This document shows, piece by piece, positions 20,536 through 33,727 of a stretch of DNA of 64,000 nucleotides. A program made the position numbers and the translations under genes. Each line of letters starts with the position of its first letter. The first letter of the stretch is position 1. The notes below the pieces were generated by a model that was not told the origin of the DNA, did no database searches, and saw only the letters and a list, made by a program, of their open reading frames with translations. The stretch is from Dromaius novaehollandiae (taxonomy: Eukaryota > Chordata > Aves > Casuariiformes > Dromaiidae): assembly GCF_036370855.1 (NCBI RefSeq), contig NC_088101.1, positions 66,153,559-66,217,558 on the forward strand. The letters are read 5' to 3'.

Positions 20536-23500
20536 CAGAACAATAGCTAAAAGAAATAAAGATCACTCAATATACTTCATTCATTATGTGAGCAATTGAA
20601 GCTAGATATCAACTTTTTTTTACAATCTTTTGGCTATTAAATCAGTATTCTGTGAAAATTTCTACAAGCCTTGCTTCGTTTTAAAAAGTTTAAAAGTTTT
20701 ATGTAAGATTTTCACATTCTTACCAGAAAAGGTAAAGAAATGGACAATTAACTAATCCTTTCCAGCAATTAAGGAGTGCTGAGGAATGTTAAGTCAAATT
20801 ATAGTGACTACTGAAGAAAGGGTGCTATGGAAGCCTGATTGTTGCTGCTAGAGGCAAGTAAAAAAGGTCTGTTAGGCTTCTTACAGAAATTGTAATTTCT
20901 TATAGATCAGATTTTAATATGCAAAGTATTTTTGTAATTTTGTAGAAAAATCATGTATTAAGAGAGTGCATCCATAAAAAGCAAAATAATTAATTACCAT
21001 AGTAATCTTACTGTATTTGTCTCCAAAGTTGGTAATGAATACAGATTTAGGCATATTGAAACAGTCTGTGTGTTTGCAAAAGCTATGTATCAGACAATAT
21101 TCATAGTCAACTAGAATCTCTGTTCTTCAGGTACTGAGCCTGAGTATATATGTTATTTCTGCTTTTCTTTGTCTTTTTGCAATACAGTAACTGTGAGACA
21201 CTACACATTTAATTCTGTGTTTTGATTCATTGCACTTTTGGGTCAGCTTCTGAAATCTTCAGAACAGGTCAGAGGGGAAGTTAGCAACCATACTTAAGTT
21301 TTCTGCTGCCACCCTACTTTAACAAAGTGCTCTTTTACTGCAGAGCAGCCTTCCTGCAACCGCATCTGTATCCTCTCCTTGCAAAGCCTTCGGCAGTAGC
21401 GTGGGATCAATTGCACGACCTTTGAGCAGAGCCCTAACCACAGAACAGAAGCTTCTCTTTCTTTCCATGCCGTTTGGAGTTTGCATGCAGTTCTGCTAAG
21501 TCCCGAAAAGTTACCTGGGGAAAGCTGATGCAGACTGACTTTCTTTCAAGTGAAAATCCTCTCTTTTCACCAAAGGATGGTGGGAGCAAGCTCTGTCTTC
21601 TGTGGAATTCAAATCTATCCCTAATTCATCAACAGATGGCAGCACAAAACTCCCTACCTCCCTGTCTTCAGACCAAAGGCCTTACAAACGACCCTAATAA
21701 TAAAAAAGGAAGAAGAAGAAGAAGAAAGACATTGCTGCCAAAGTGCTTTTACATATAATGTACTCTACACTTTTCAATGCTATGCCAAAATCTCTTAAAG
21801 ATTAATTATATGCTTAGTCTGAATAACCAGAAGCAGCTGCTATTTTTGGAATGACAGTCTTCCCTGTTCCCTTCTTCTGTTTTTAATGATTGTTTTATTG
21901 ATGTACTTTATTCTTCTTGATGTTGTGAGAGAGTATATTGAATAGAGAATAGAGCAAATCATTTGCTTTTCCCACTGATAGATTATTGTGATCAAGAATC
22001 AGTTCTCCAATCACCGTAAAGCCTGTCTCAAATGTCATCATTACAGTGACAGAACAAATAATTTACCAAGTAGTTGTACTAGTTTTTGAGACTTGTCTCA
22101 CTAGATTTTGGAATTTCATTAATTCCTCCCCCTTCAAATCTTGTAGAAGTTATAATAAACTTAGTGAATTCTTTATATAGATTGAAACATTAAGATGCAT
22201 GAAATATACAGTAGTTTGTTATTCCATTTTTAAAAAAATGCTGATACATTGGCATTGCCAACCAAGGAAAAAGCATTACCATAAATATTTCTTAGAGGCA
22301 TTTTCTTGTGTAATTTACGATTGTGGATGTCTGATATGGGAAACCTTCTATTATATAATTCTCTTTCAGCCTAAAGGCACATGAATTAGACCTAGAGTTC
22401 CTGATTTCTATTCCCACCTCTTTTACTAACTTATCTTAATAATTCTTTGCACTTCACAATTTGGCAGCATGTTTCCCATGGTGAGAAACTGGTTTCAAAG
22501 GAGAGGAAGAAAGGGAGAAGGAATGAATCTTTCAGGCACTGCTGGAGAGAGTGGCTTACTAATCTAAACAAAATGGAAATGTTTAATTTGCTCGAGCCAA
22601 TGATTCAAATTGAGGCAGGTTTAACTCATATCTTTTTCAAGATGGGAATGTTGATTTCCCTTCAATTTAATGTGTGGACTTTTTTTAGATCAAACTTTAA
22701 ACACTGACGATGTGTTGGCTGCGTGAGTATGCCACAGAGCCCTGGTGTCCTTGGCAAAGGAAAGTGTATGTCCTAGAATCAGTGGAGAACATTTTGCCTC
22801 TGCACACTGTTCTGCAGACTCTTGGGGGAAAGCCAGCAGAGTGTCAAAGCCGCAAAGACTGAAGGCTCATTTTTTAGGAGTTTTTGCCTTCTGCTTTCTT
22901 ACCCTTATTTTCTATTTCTTCTTTAAGAAAACAAACAAACCTATCCTGGTAGAGTAAGTTTTGTTCTCATGAGCAGAAACATTTCTTTTGATTTTTACTC
23001 TTCCTCTGATCTCTTTTTGCTGTCTAAGTTTTGCAAACTTTCACTATAACTAGGAAAAAGAGACAAAAAATATGGTAGATGTTCAAATCTTTTTAGGTGA
23101 ATTTTGGCACACTTTTAGTTATCTAACTAGTTCCAGGCCATATTATTCTCATACGAACAATTTTGACAAAAATGAAAACCTTACTTTTTTGGCGTTGGAC
23201 ATAAATAATAGTGCCACTACCAACACTACCTTATTTTTATGCAAAATGCAACTACTGTTATAAAAATGAGATTTTAATTCAAGTATATCTACTTAATTGA
23301 TAAGACCGATATCAAGATTGTTGTGTGCTAGCTAAATGTTAATATAAACCAGCAATAAAAGATATGTTTCAAAGGTTGAGTGAGAAATGGTCAAATAGTC
23401 TTCATTCAGTCCTAACATGCTGCCTTTAATGATATTATCACATATATTTATTTCCAAAAGTTTCTTGTTATTTAACATACAACCTTAATTTTGAAAAAAG

Positions 23501-26500
23501 TATTCCATGAATGGACTGTTTGTTCAAACTTTTCAGCTTGTATCCTCCTGCTCTGTTCACTGTGAATAAGTAAAGAAGTTAGAGAATGAGAAAGATGTCT
23601 CTCACTCATCATGGGTTTTCTCACAGTAGTGATAGTATCTGGAAGGTAGTAGCTTCCTTTGTAAATAACTTTGAGATATGTTTTAATCAAGTGTTATATA
23701 ATATTAAATGTTATCGTTTGCTACATTATGTCCATTTTAGCTCCTAAAAATGACATCGAAAGTGTGAAGCTTTGGATTTTTGAACAGAACTAATTTTCAC
23801 TGATCCACCAGAAAGTAAACCTGAAATCCTTGGATTATGCTCCTGTGGAATACTAAAATTCTACAGCAGTTATTTTACTTGTTTGTTTGTTTTGAGAAAC
23901 CAGCAATGTGTGTACAACAGCCTACAGCAGGGCAGAACCCAGCACAGCCTGTCTTCAGCCGTGGCTCATATGAGCCTTGTACTAATTCAGGCATAGGAGG
24001 GGATATTCAAAGCATGTCTATTCAGTACGACAAAATGGCTAATAAGAATGCTACTAATCTGGGCCAACCACCGCACTAATTCAGCTGTACTATTTCTGGC
24101 ATCGTAGGCGACCTCCATTGCTGAACTCGTCCATTCACAGGAGACCTGGCGAGGGCCTGGGGAAGGCGTAGCTCCTGTTTAGTGTATGAGCACTGTTTTT
24201 CATTAACTGATACCAAAAGTACATGTTGCATGGCTAGAAGTATGACAGGAGAACATGCGGGTATTCAAGGTCTGGCTTTGTTGTGAAAGCCTCAGAGGGT
24301 ACGTCCATGCAAGTGTGTGTGTGGAGGTGGAGGTGTGGGGACACACTCTTTGCAGTCTTGTTCATTCTTCCTATGGGTTTACTTTGGAGTAAATTATACT
24401 CAGAATCACACCTGAATTCTCCCTCAGAGAAAACTAGTTGTGACACTTCAAAACAGAGCACAGGCGTAATTTAATATACATGTGTAAACAGTCAGCGAAT
24501 GGCAGGTTGAAGTGATAGGAAGTGCTAAGTTGTTTGACAGTATGCACAGGTGACCTAGCTCAACTATATTTTTTCATCTGTTTCTGTATGGCACTGTTGT
24601 GCTAAAGAGACATATCTTCAGTCACCATTCTCATAACTTGACCTAATTATGCAAATATTCCCACAAAAAGACATGCTCACTACACATGCAGATCATAACT
24701 AGTTCCTTTTCTTTCCTATATACTTCCTTGTTCTTTGAAGACAATTTTGATGGTAATATCTCTCACTTTCCAAACACTTATTCAGCTTTTTATGTTCAAA
24801 ATACTCTTGGCTTTCCATTTTCAATGAGTTTCTGATACAACACAGAAACAATAAATAAGAAGGTTCCTTCTATTGAAAATTATTATTTCTAGAATTATTA
24901 TTTTTAAAGACCACTGTTTTTGCGTCCTGTGATATAATACATTGCAAAGTTAGCCTCTTGATTATGTCCCCACAGTGGCTGATATATTCTTCTAGAGCTT
25001 TTCCCACATAGATTATTGGGTTCTTTTATCTAATAACAACATATTTTTCTTGTTTTCTCTCAGGTTAGTACTGGCATATAAGTGAATATTACATGTTAAG
25101 AGGCTCAGGAGAAGTATTTTGTTTCTTTAGGCCTTTTTAAATGAAGGTTGAAGTTAGAGGTGCTTGCTAATTTCAAGAAGAGCTCCCATTTCTCTATTTT
25201 TAATGTGCCTACTAATATTTTTTCACATCTTTTTCCAAAACATCCCACTTCTTTCTAGTTTTTCCAGTCCTTAGAAAAATGTATTTCTACCTTTACATCC
25301 CTCCTCTCCAACATACTGTAAGAAATGTTATTTAATTAAAAATATCTTCAGTAAGAATAGCAGATAATATCAGTATTCATCCTGTATGGTGCAATTCATA
25401 ATTGTCTTTTAAATGGCAGCATTTGATTGGTTTACTTTGTAGAGACTAGGTAGAAGAAAAGTAACATTCAGTGGACTTTTGAGATGATGCCACTATAAAC
25501 CTGCTTTTCTTTTTGATTTTTTTAACCAGAAGAAAACATATGTCTGTAAAAAATTTGATTTGAAGTATTCACTAGTTTTGGAAAAGCCTGCCATTTCAAA
25601 CTTTGCTCTCAAAATACTGTTGGAAGAACATTGCCTAGTAGTAGAATATAAACTTTCAGTTACTTCAATAAAAGATTGGTGTTGAGATGCATATTGGACT
25701 GTTAACATGGACTTTAAGCAGAAATTAAACTTCTACATTCAAATCAACAGTTCAAAATATCTGTATTAGCACTGCTTCATGGTGGAAAAACTCACATTTT
25801 GGACTACTCAGTCTGATGTGACTCTCAATCTCTGAGACACTCTCCGAGTGGGAATGGGAGGACCTAGAGGCCAAGAAGAACAGGCAGGAGGCCCTCTCAT
25901 CATACTTGGCCTTTTGTTCAGCATCTATCTAAAAAGAAAGAGCAAACTCAAAATTCAGACTGTACCCAAAGCATTTTATCTACCAAGCTACAGAAATTGC
26001 TTGCTCTTGTTCAGGCCAGGGGACTCCTGTAGATATGGCTGAACTGTGGCTTAACTTCAATAAGAAGGATAGATCTAAGATGTGGGTTTAAATATCTCTG
26101 GTTGAGTTGAGCCTGCTCAGCTGTTTAAAAAAGTGTAAATTTTGTTTGGCTTTTGAAAGAGAAGTCTGCCCTGAGTGAACCAAGACATGTAACATCTAGG
26201 AAAAGGAATAGGAGTTCAGTTGCAAAACTGTTTCCTTGTTACACAGCTCAGGTAGCTCCATGCTCAGCCTGTGCTTAACTTTTTATTAATTGTACAGAGA
26301 TGTTAGGAATTCTAAATAATTATGATGTGGCTAGTTGTTTTCTTTTATGCACTACAACTCCTAAAATGAGTACTCACAGTAGAATCTGTTTTTCTGGTGC
26401 ATTCTATTTTTGGTGTCTTTCTTTCCTGTAAAAACTGCAGTGGATTTGCGACACACTTTCACTGGCACTGAAAAAAAATATAGCCACCTGGCATGTATGT

Positions 26501-29149
26501 GTTTCATCATTTTGCCTATTTCGTTGTCACAGGCTACTGTAGTACTTGGAAGAATCTCTTTTTATTTGGGACTTCTGTCAGAGTGAAGAAATAATGCTGA
26601 AAACCATGCAGTGTGTATTAATAAGATGTATTTTTCACAGCCCGGTGATCTAAATGAGTGACTTGGTAAGGATTTCAAACTGCTTGCACTGAAGGATTAT
26701 TCTATAAATATGAAATTCTAAAGAATTACTGAATTCATCTTCTAATCTGCATGATTTGATTAATTTCCAACTACATCTTTCCAGTGGATTTCTGCAATGC
26801 AAAAATCTCCTTGTTGTCTCTTTTAGTTCCTTCATGGAATGTCTATATAACCCTGTTTTTTAAAGGAAATACAAACACGAAGCCATTCAGTTAAGTTATG
26901 AAGAATCATACTGTAGAACAACTGGATGTGCATAGATGGTCAAGAGTTATCTTTTTTTCTCCTAAAATGTTTCTACTTACACATTCTCTTTCTACTTTCT
27001 TCTCTTTTCTGTAGAATAAAAAGTGGACATGTAGTTTAATATTCACTTTTGTGGATCAACAGGATTCTGTAGTACTTGGAAATAATTCCAGTTATTCTAC
27101 AAATATTAATACTCCCACTAGAGAAGCCATTTTGAGCTGCTAACTCAGGGCTAGTTTAATCTCCAGGACACAGCTCAGTAAATGGCACCAAGAACTGCTC
27201 CTATCTAGGAGCAAGCCAAGTAAAGGTGTGTAGTCCTAGGAAGTTTCGATAAGCTCCCTGTACCACGCTGGTTCTTGGATTGTGATGGTTGCTACTGACA
27301 AGTATATCAACAAATTATAGTCTTCCCACTCTTACTTTGGGTCCCCAATTCTAGGCAGATGAAGATGATCCCATATATGAGCTCCTTTCCTCTTTGCCTT
27401 CTGGAAAGGGAAGGAGTTAGAGAATGCACATCATCCACTGAATTCTTGTATCACCTGTTTTTGTATTCCTTTGTCTTACTCTCCCTTACTCCAATGCATA
27501 GGCTTTCCCCTCAACACAAAATCTAGCCCAGTCTAGCCCATTCTTTCCCCAAAACCTCTTAGTGTTTTGCAACAGTGAGAAAGTCAAGGCAAGCTGAGGT
27601 TAGAAGCACATCAGAGCACACATGAAAAAATACCAACCTCTGAACTGTAGTTCAGAAATAAGTCCTAGTCCATCTTCTCCACATTTTTTGGTACATTTTC
27701 AGAACTTCTGACTCTGTGACTCTCTGTGCTTACAAGAGCTATTAGTTTATTTCTATTCTGAAGATGCATTTTTAGAAATGAACCTCTTTTCTGCATGTGA
27801 CACGAACACCATTCCAGCATAGCAGACAACAGAGGCACACAAGAGATTTTTGCATCTATCAGCCTAGACAGAGAACAGAAACCTGCTTCCAGCTAAAAAT
27901 GGTTTAAGCAATAAAGTCTTGAAAAGCAAAGTTATGGATGAAAATACTGAGAAAACCTGACATATAGTCTCAAAAGTACTGAGGTATAAAAGCTCATGTG
28001 TGATATCTGCTTTCTCTGGATACTTACTTCCTTTGCCCCTTAATGGGATGAGGAGTTTAGAATGTTATTTTGCTACCTCTCCCTTGTCAGTTATGCCCAT
28101 AAATAGGGAATTAAACTAAAGGATTAGCCATAAAATAGATTATAGTTCAGAGAGTCCTTGCAGAAAACAGTAGACAGACAAATAGGAAATTAGTTTATTC
28201 TCCTGGTACCCTGCGTGTCAAGGATTGGAAGAGAAGTGATAACATTGCCCCATTAAACAAAGTCAGTACTTTTTAAAGCACACAGGAAGTTTTAAAAAGG
28301 TGAGATGCTGGAGTAGATTAGGCTTTTTTGGAGCACAGGACCTTTTTCTTTTTGTAGCTGACAATCTTTCCTGTTGCCTTTAGTATTGAGCAACACCAGT
28401 ATTTACAGCAACATCCAACAGTCACCGTAGTTAAGAGTATGTAAATATTTTCACTACGATCAACATTTGTCAGACGCGAAGAGTTTAGCTATTTCAAACT
28501 GAAGGAAAAGACCAATTTTTAAAGAAATAATCACCACCGTCAGTGTTTAACTTCTTGAACATCCCACAAAATTCACAGAGATTCAGGTCTAAACTTAAAA
28601 CACACCCGCTTGCCAAAGTTCCCCAGCAAGCAGTTCCATGAATCATCACAGAAAGAGCTCAGGTACTAGGAAAGACAGGAAGAAAATATCTTTTTAGCAC
28701 CAGAAGAGAAAGCACAATATTTTTTTCCCATTTATTTTCTTCTCTGTTGAAGATTTTTTGTGTTGTTTATACTAATTGCAAAAATAACTTCAGCACCAAT
28801 TCAGTAACACCATCTTGAGACCACCAGCTGGTAAGCCTTGGTACCCTTAAACCAAGTCAGTTCGTCAAGACTGGCAAGTTCTTTAAATTACACATCATCA
28901 AAGGCTTTGTTGGGTTAAGTGAAATTGCCATTTTCTAATACCAGTGGCAGCGTGGAAGCCTCTTGAGATTGTCTGAAGGATTTGGCAGCAGTGTAGGTGG
29001 TTCCTCAAATGTCTCAGCAAAAATCTTTTACAGAAATTCCATAGGTGGATAAAATAAGAGTAGGATTCTGCCTGTAGTTCATAGTATTATATAAAGCAAC
29101 TGTATATCTATACTAGTAGTAATTATTGCATTATTTTTTAAACAAAAAA
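20536..29149. other. AT-rich intergenic sequence (gene desert)
   Basis: More than 8 kb without a credible gene. Small landmarks: a GAA microsatellite at about 21709-21726 and a GTGTGTGTGGAGGTGG stretch at about 24316. Open frames of 60-94 codons occur at the rate expected by chance in AT-rich DNA, and none shows a recognisable domain. Some segments, such as 21960-22080, look compositionally balanced and could be conserved non-coding DNA; this cannot be decided without alignment. Confidence 0.6.
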
Positions 29150-29205
29150 GCTCTCATACTGAGTTAGACCAATGGCTTGTCTAATGCAGTCTTTATTTCC
29201 ACTCC
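29150..29205 (-). mobile_element. CR1/L3-like LINE 3' end relic
   Basis: CTCATACTGAGTTAGACCAA followed by TGGCTTGTCTAATGCAGT matches, with decay, the antisense form of an amniote CR1/L3-type 3' tail ('gggtcagaccaatggtccatctagtccagtat'). The element would be on the minus strand. It is short, so the call is moderate. Confidence 0.5.
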
Positions 29206-30201
29206 TCTGCTCCTGTTCCTCCTCCTTCTCCTGCTTTCTCCAGTCAGCTAGACCAGAGATACAAACTTAAACTTAACTGTAGAAGTCACAGTGTGCTTCA
29301 GCAGATTATTGTAATGTTTCACAATGGCTCTTATTTTCTCTCTTTTATTACTATTTCATTATTGTTTTTACTAAATCAGTAGCCTTAAGTCTAAAGGAAC
29401 CACCACATTAAATAATCATGATGATGTCTGACTAACAATAAGATTTGATTAGCTGTAAGGGTTACTGTACCAAAGTTCTGTTTTCACTTGTCAAAATACT
29501 GTTTTTCATGTACTTTTGTGTTTGCTTGTATGCATGTAAGACACATACTCTACTTTGCCATCAAGAGAATAAAGGAAAATCAAAGAAATGCCCACCTTAC
29601 TCAGTGTGGTTAAAAAAAAATTCTACACACATCTCCCACTGCATTTCTGATTGATAGTTTTTGAAACTAAGATTGACAGCATGTAGGATGTAATGAGTGG
29701 GAAGAGGAGTGGAGTGTTCAGCTTACAGAAGAGAGGTCTGCCTTCACAATAGCACTAGAAGTGGTACAGTCGTCTGTTAGAGCATTTGAGGAAGAATATG
29801 ATCAACAGTGACTGTGTAAAGACCCCCAAATGATGCAAATGCCTCCTTTATAAATTATGATTTGTATTTGTGGATCCTCACATTAACTTTTTCCTTTTTC
29901 AGGGCAGTGCTGCAGTAACGTTATTTTTCATATGACATGAAGGGACATATAGTGAGGGAAGGATAATATAGTAACAGCTAGCAAGTGGAAAGTGCCTTGA
30001 GACTGTGTTCATAATGCTAGGTAAAAAAGGGTGACAGACTGATCGTTGTTTCTGAGGTCAAGTGAAAAGGACTGGCTTGGGTCCCTACTGATTAGAGCTA
30101 GCCAGCCTGGTGCCAGTTTACCAGATTCACACTGCATGGTACTTGACTCTGGGTTTCATCTAAACCCTTAAGACTCTAAGATATCACCATTATTTTACAG
30201 G
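29206..30201. other. AT-rich intergenic sequence
   Basis: No gene recognised. A TCCTCC/TCTCC-rich patch sits at 29205-29245. Confidence 0.6.
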
Positions 30202-30257
30202 TGTGGGGCTTTTTTTTTTTTTTAGATTAAAGTCCCTGTCCCGATCCAATATCGGCA

Positions 30258-30275
30258 GGGGGCGGGGGGGGGGGG
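30258..30275. repeat. G homopolymer tract
   Basis: A G run interrupted by a single C inside the LTR-like block, close to the poly(T) run at 30210-30223. Confidence 0.9.
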
Positions 30276-30379
30276 TTCATTACAATCCCAAGGACGAGAT
30301 TAAGGCACTAAAACCGGTCAAATATCGTACAACCTTTTACCTTTATTTTCCATGGAGTGGGGAGAAAAGGTGGGGAAAG

Positions 30380-30416
30380 GCAAAGGGGAGGAGAGAAAGA
30401 GAGAGAGAGAAAGAGA
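30380..30416. repeat. GA-rich simple repeat
   Basis: GAGAGAAAGAGAGAGAG-type purine repeat inside the LTR-like block. On the minus strand it is a TCTC pyrimidine tract just upstream of the AATAAA. Confidence 0.85.
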
Positions 30417-30425
30417 TATCACCAC

Positions 30426-30837
30426 CCGTGGATCCAGCGGCGTCCCGTTGGTCCTCTTCACCAGGAAAGAAAGAAGCTTCTGGTTGTGATCGAGCCTCTT
30501 CCCAGGACAACTTATGTCTTCTATATCTTTAAGTCAGCCATGAGCTCGTCTGTCTCCATAACTCAGGTATCATTCCTTTTTCTGTGCCTTACTCATGCAT
30601 TGTGTAGGGAACCTTGATATCTGACACATACTTCAGTATTTCTTATTGGTGGACAGATGCTTAAAAGGTAAATGCTCTAATGACAGGCTTTGCAATGCTC
30701 CAGCTACCTTCTTGGATGGTGCCAATTGATCTTTTCTGATGAAGAAACATTTTGTTAGAAGATTTCTAGTTGACCTTAATCTCTTTTAGTCTCCATTTAT
30801 CCGTGGATCCAGCGGCGTCCCGTTGGTCCGCTTCACC
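30426..30837. repeat. Direct repeat pair of 37 bp, 375 bp apart
   Basis: The sequence starting CCGTGGATCCAGCGGCGTCC occurs at 30426-30462 and again at 30801-30837 with one mismatch (CTCTTC versus CGCTTC). The intervening 338 bp are AT-richer and unlike the flanks, so they may be an insertion into, or a rearrangement of, the LTR-like element. Confidence 0.9.
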
Positions 30838-31218
30838 CTGGGTGTAAATTTTAGCGATGCGTGTGCAGTAATTACAACTCGAGCAGGATCCGACCCTAGG
30901 TTCCCGCTGAAAAGTTCGGAGCCAAATCAAGGCAAATTAAATAAATAAATTGTAATGACACACGTGCAGTAGTTACAGCTCGAGTTGGGTGCCTCCGAAG
31001 AGGGACCCTGAACAAAGAAATCCCTGGGCAATTATAGCTTTTTCAAATTAAGTTTCCCACCCCTCACGCGGTAGTTCAGACCAATAGTAATTTTTGGGTC
31101 TGGGGTCTCCTGCTCCCTGTTGGGTCTCATCATTGTTCCCAGGCAGGCTGCTTTTCTCCCTTATCTTTACTGTTGCGGTTTCTGCTGACAAATGTGTTGA
31201 TTCCTCGGGTTCTGCCCT

Positions 31219-31390
31219 TCTTTCTCAGGGCCCTGACAAACAGGTGTTGTTCCAGCAATTAGCACTGCCCCAGCAGTGACAGTAGGTGTTATCTTCCAAG
31301 GTCCTGACAAGGAGGATATAATCCAGACCCCCCCAAATTAACACTGTTTCAGCAGTGAGGGGAGGCTTTGTTTCCCAGGGTCCTGGCACC
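31219..31390. repeat. Imperfect tandem repeats of about 70-80 bp
   Basis: The phrase CAGGGCCCTGACAA (31226) recurs as CAAGGTCCTGACAA (31297) and CAGGGTCCTGGCAC (31376). The phrase TTAGCACTGCCCCAGCAGTG (31259) recurs as TTAACACTGTTTCAGCAGTG (31339). Such repeats are typical of enhancer-like U3 regions of LTRs. Confidence 0.75.
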
Positions 31391-31782
31391 CAAGCAGGCC
31401 TCACTTCAATGCCTTGACATCCTCCCTCCCGGAGTGTGGGGCACAGGAATGCAAACTGCTTGTAACTCCCTTATCTTTCCAGTCTGCACCAGCTCTGGGG
31501 CCCTTTCTCACTGAACTAGGGAGTGCGGCTAAGCAAGTTTTATAAAAGTTGTGTTAAGCGGCAGTAATTTGCAGTCCAGGTCCCAAAGTCTCTGTCCGAT
31601 CGTGGTCCAGTTCAGCGCAGGCTCGGTGTGTCCCGAATGGTCGCAGGGAGACCATTTCGGGGGTCGCAGCAGCTCAGTCCTGTTTCCGCCGGGAACAGAT
31701 GGCTTGTTTGGGGTTTTGGTTTGCTTGCACCTTATGTACCAAGAAATGTTTAAGGCAAAAGTTCACTCATCTGTCCGCCACA

Positions 31783-33675
31783 GTGCCTGAACTCATATGA
31801 AAGCTATGTTGCAGCTTCCTCGAGTGACATTTTATACTGTGGAACTCAGAGGATCATGTACTGCAAGTTTTGAGGTGTGACATGGGGATCTGTGATGTGC
31901 GACTGGGTGATTAGTCTCTGAGAACTGGAGGATTATGTAACACGTATCGAGGCAAAACTGGCACAGTTTTATCTATACAGACTTCAGGGATCCAAATGTC
32001 TCCAGAAGCCTGCTCAGCCTTTGTCTTAGAGAGCTACTTGCAGCAGTCCAAAACGTAATCAGGGAAAGAACTAACAATTAAGTAAGTGCAAATGAACAGA
32101 GGTCTAGTGCTTGAGCTTCTTCCGTCTTTTATTTGTTAGCAGAATTGGAACTTCAGATGCCAGAAGCGGGTTCTTTCCCCATTGTGCAAGGATTAAATTA
32201 GGTTTAACTTGTAGGTTAACAACCAAGATAATGTAAAAGCCTAAAAAAAGTCACATCATGACTCAATGTCGCAACGAGTTCTATGTTATCACACTTGTCT
32301 CCCACCTCTGTTGCAGGTGGGGAAGTATGCCAGTGTGTATCAGTCTTTTACTTATAGCAGAGAACTTCCCTTTTTAAGATTCCTCAGACAGTGTGCTGGA
32401 GATAAAAGCCATGGCTCTATCCTCTATCCTTTACCTTCTTCTAGTTGACCATTCTCCATCCACCTGTGAAGAAGGTGAAGCAATGGTCCTATGGAAGCTC
32501 CTAATTTCTTATTGTGAGATCAGTTATATAGGCAGCAAGTGTAGGCAGTATGACTGTGCTGAACAGCCTCCTAATTCCTGGTGTGGGCACAAAGCCAGGA
32601 TCACAATCTGGCTCTTCAAGACTTGACACATTCACAAAACACTGTAATACAGTATTGCTTATTTATAGAAATTTGGACCTGTTTGAACTTTCCTGCTTTA
32701 TATCAGAGGATAAAAGCAGAAGATGTCTATTATAAACTATAAGACATGGTGTGTCTCTCTCCGAACTCTGGCAATAATTACTGAGTTCAAATGACTCTAG
32801 ACCTTTCAGATTCTCGTGTTAAAGCAATGTCATTTAATCCCGTGTGTTTTTCTGATTTCCAGCACTAAAGGAAACTCATGTGATTTTTATCTTCTTGTAT
32901 TTTTTTAAATCTATTTCTTTATATGCTACAGAGCCAATATATGTTGCTGAATTTAGATATAACAGAGCAAGTGGGGTAAAAAAAAAAGTATAATAAGCTG
33001 TGCTAAAATAGTATTTGTGTCTATTTTAGTGTGAAACTAGGTCTTGGGAATGCAGGGATAAAATTCCCATACGTAACAGAAATTTGCCTGGAACAATCAT
33101 CTCGACACTCGTTAGAATCTTGAACCACACTGAGGCCCAAGTTGTGGCAGTGATTTCCCCATGTTATATAAGGCCGGATTGTGATGTCTTAGTGTTACAG
33201 AACTCTAAGGAGCCATATTTTGCACATTTATATTGGCATTTAAAATATGATTAGACAGCCCTTTGAAAACATTCTGAAGAAAATGCGCATGCATACAACA
33301 GGATAGAAAAGTTTGTAGGCAGCGTGCACTGTTTCTTCACAAAGTGCTAATGTATGAGGAAAAGTGGAACGTGTCATCAAGAATCAAGTGTATTTCAAAG
33401 CAGGCTTGCTTTCTTCCATTGCTAAAGTAAACCTGCTGGGTTAGGAAACAGGGCTCCAAGCTCTGTTTGTTGTTCAAGCTGCATGAAGTTTGACAAAACG
33501 TTCAGGCATCGGGGCAAGCAAACAATGGGGAAAAGGACATTAGCTGTGTCTGACTGTGCTTTTGTCTCCATTCCCAAGAGGTGACATAGAAATGTTTAGA
33601 GGAGCCATAGCAGAAAGGACAGTTTTATCTGGCAAGGCACCATCTACCAACTAATATTTGCAATACACAATATAA
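31783..33675. other. AT-rich intergenic sequence
   Basis: No gene recognised. Short open frames around 32266-32735 overlap and show no domain. Confidence 0.6.
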
Positions 33676-33727
33676 CTTTAACAGGGATTAGTGGGTAATA
33701 GGGATTCAAGGGTAACAGGGATTCAGT
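33676..33727. repeat. Three-copy minisatellite of about 16 bp
   Basis: Three tandem variants of GGGTAA(C/T)AGGGATTCA are seen, at about 33678, 33693 and 33710. The copies are short and differ by a few bases. Confidence 0.8.

Larger units (their letters stand above)
30202..31782 (-). mobile_element. Probable LTR-retroelement remnant (avian ERV-type), mosaic
   Basis: A higher-GC, CpG-bearing block stands out from its AT-rich surroundings and has short inverted ends: TGTGG at 30202 and CCACA ending at 31782, the form expected of LTR ends. On the minus strand an AATAAA lies near 30350, after a pyrimidine tract, as in an R/U5 region. A plus-strand TTTATAAAAG at about 31540 argues for caution about orientation. 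The segment holds nested duplications: a 37-bp repeat (30426 and 30801, 36 of 37 identical), a 24-bp repeat (30860 and 30961), and 70-80 bp imperfect repeats at about 31220-31390. No gag, pol or env frame is seen; the open frames inside are short. No convincing target-site duplication was found. It could be a long solo LTR, or two truncated LTR pieces with an insertion between. Confidence 0.5.

Noticed and set aside
33676..33727. I-SceI-like site as a mark of a homing endonuclease
   Set aside because: The words are split between repeat units, no complete site exists, and such elements are not expected in bird nuclear DNA.
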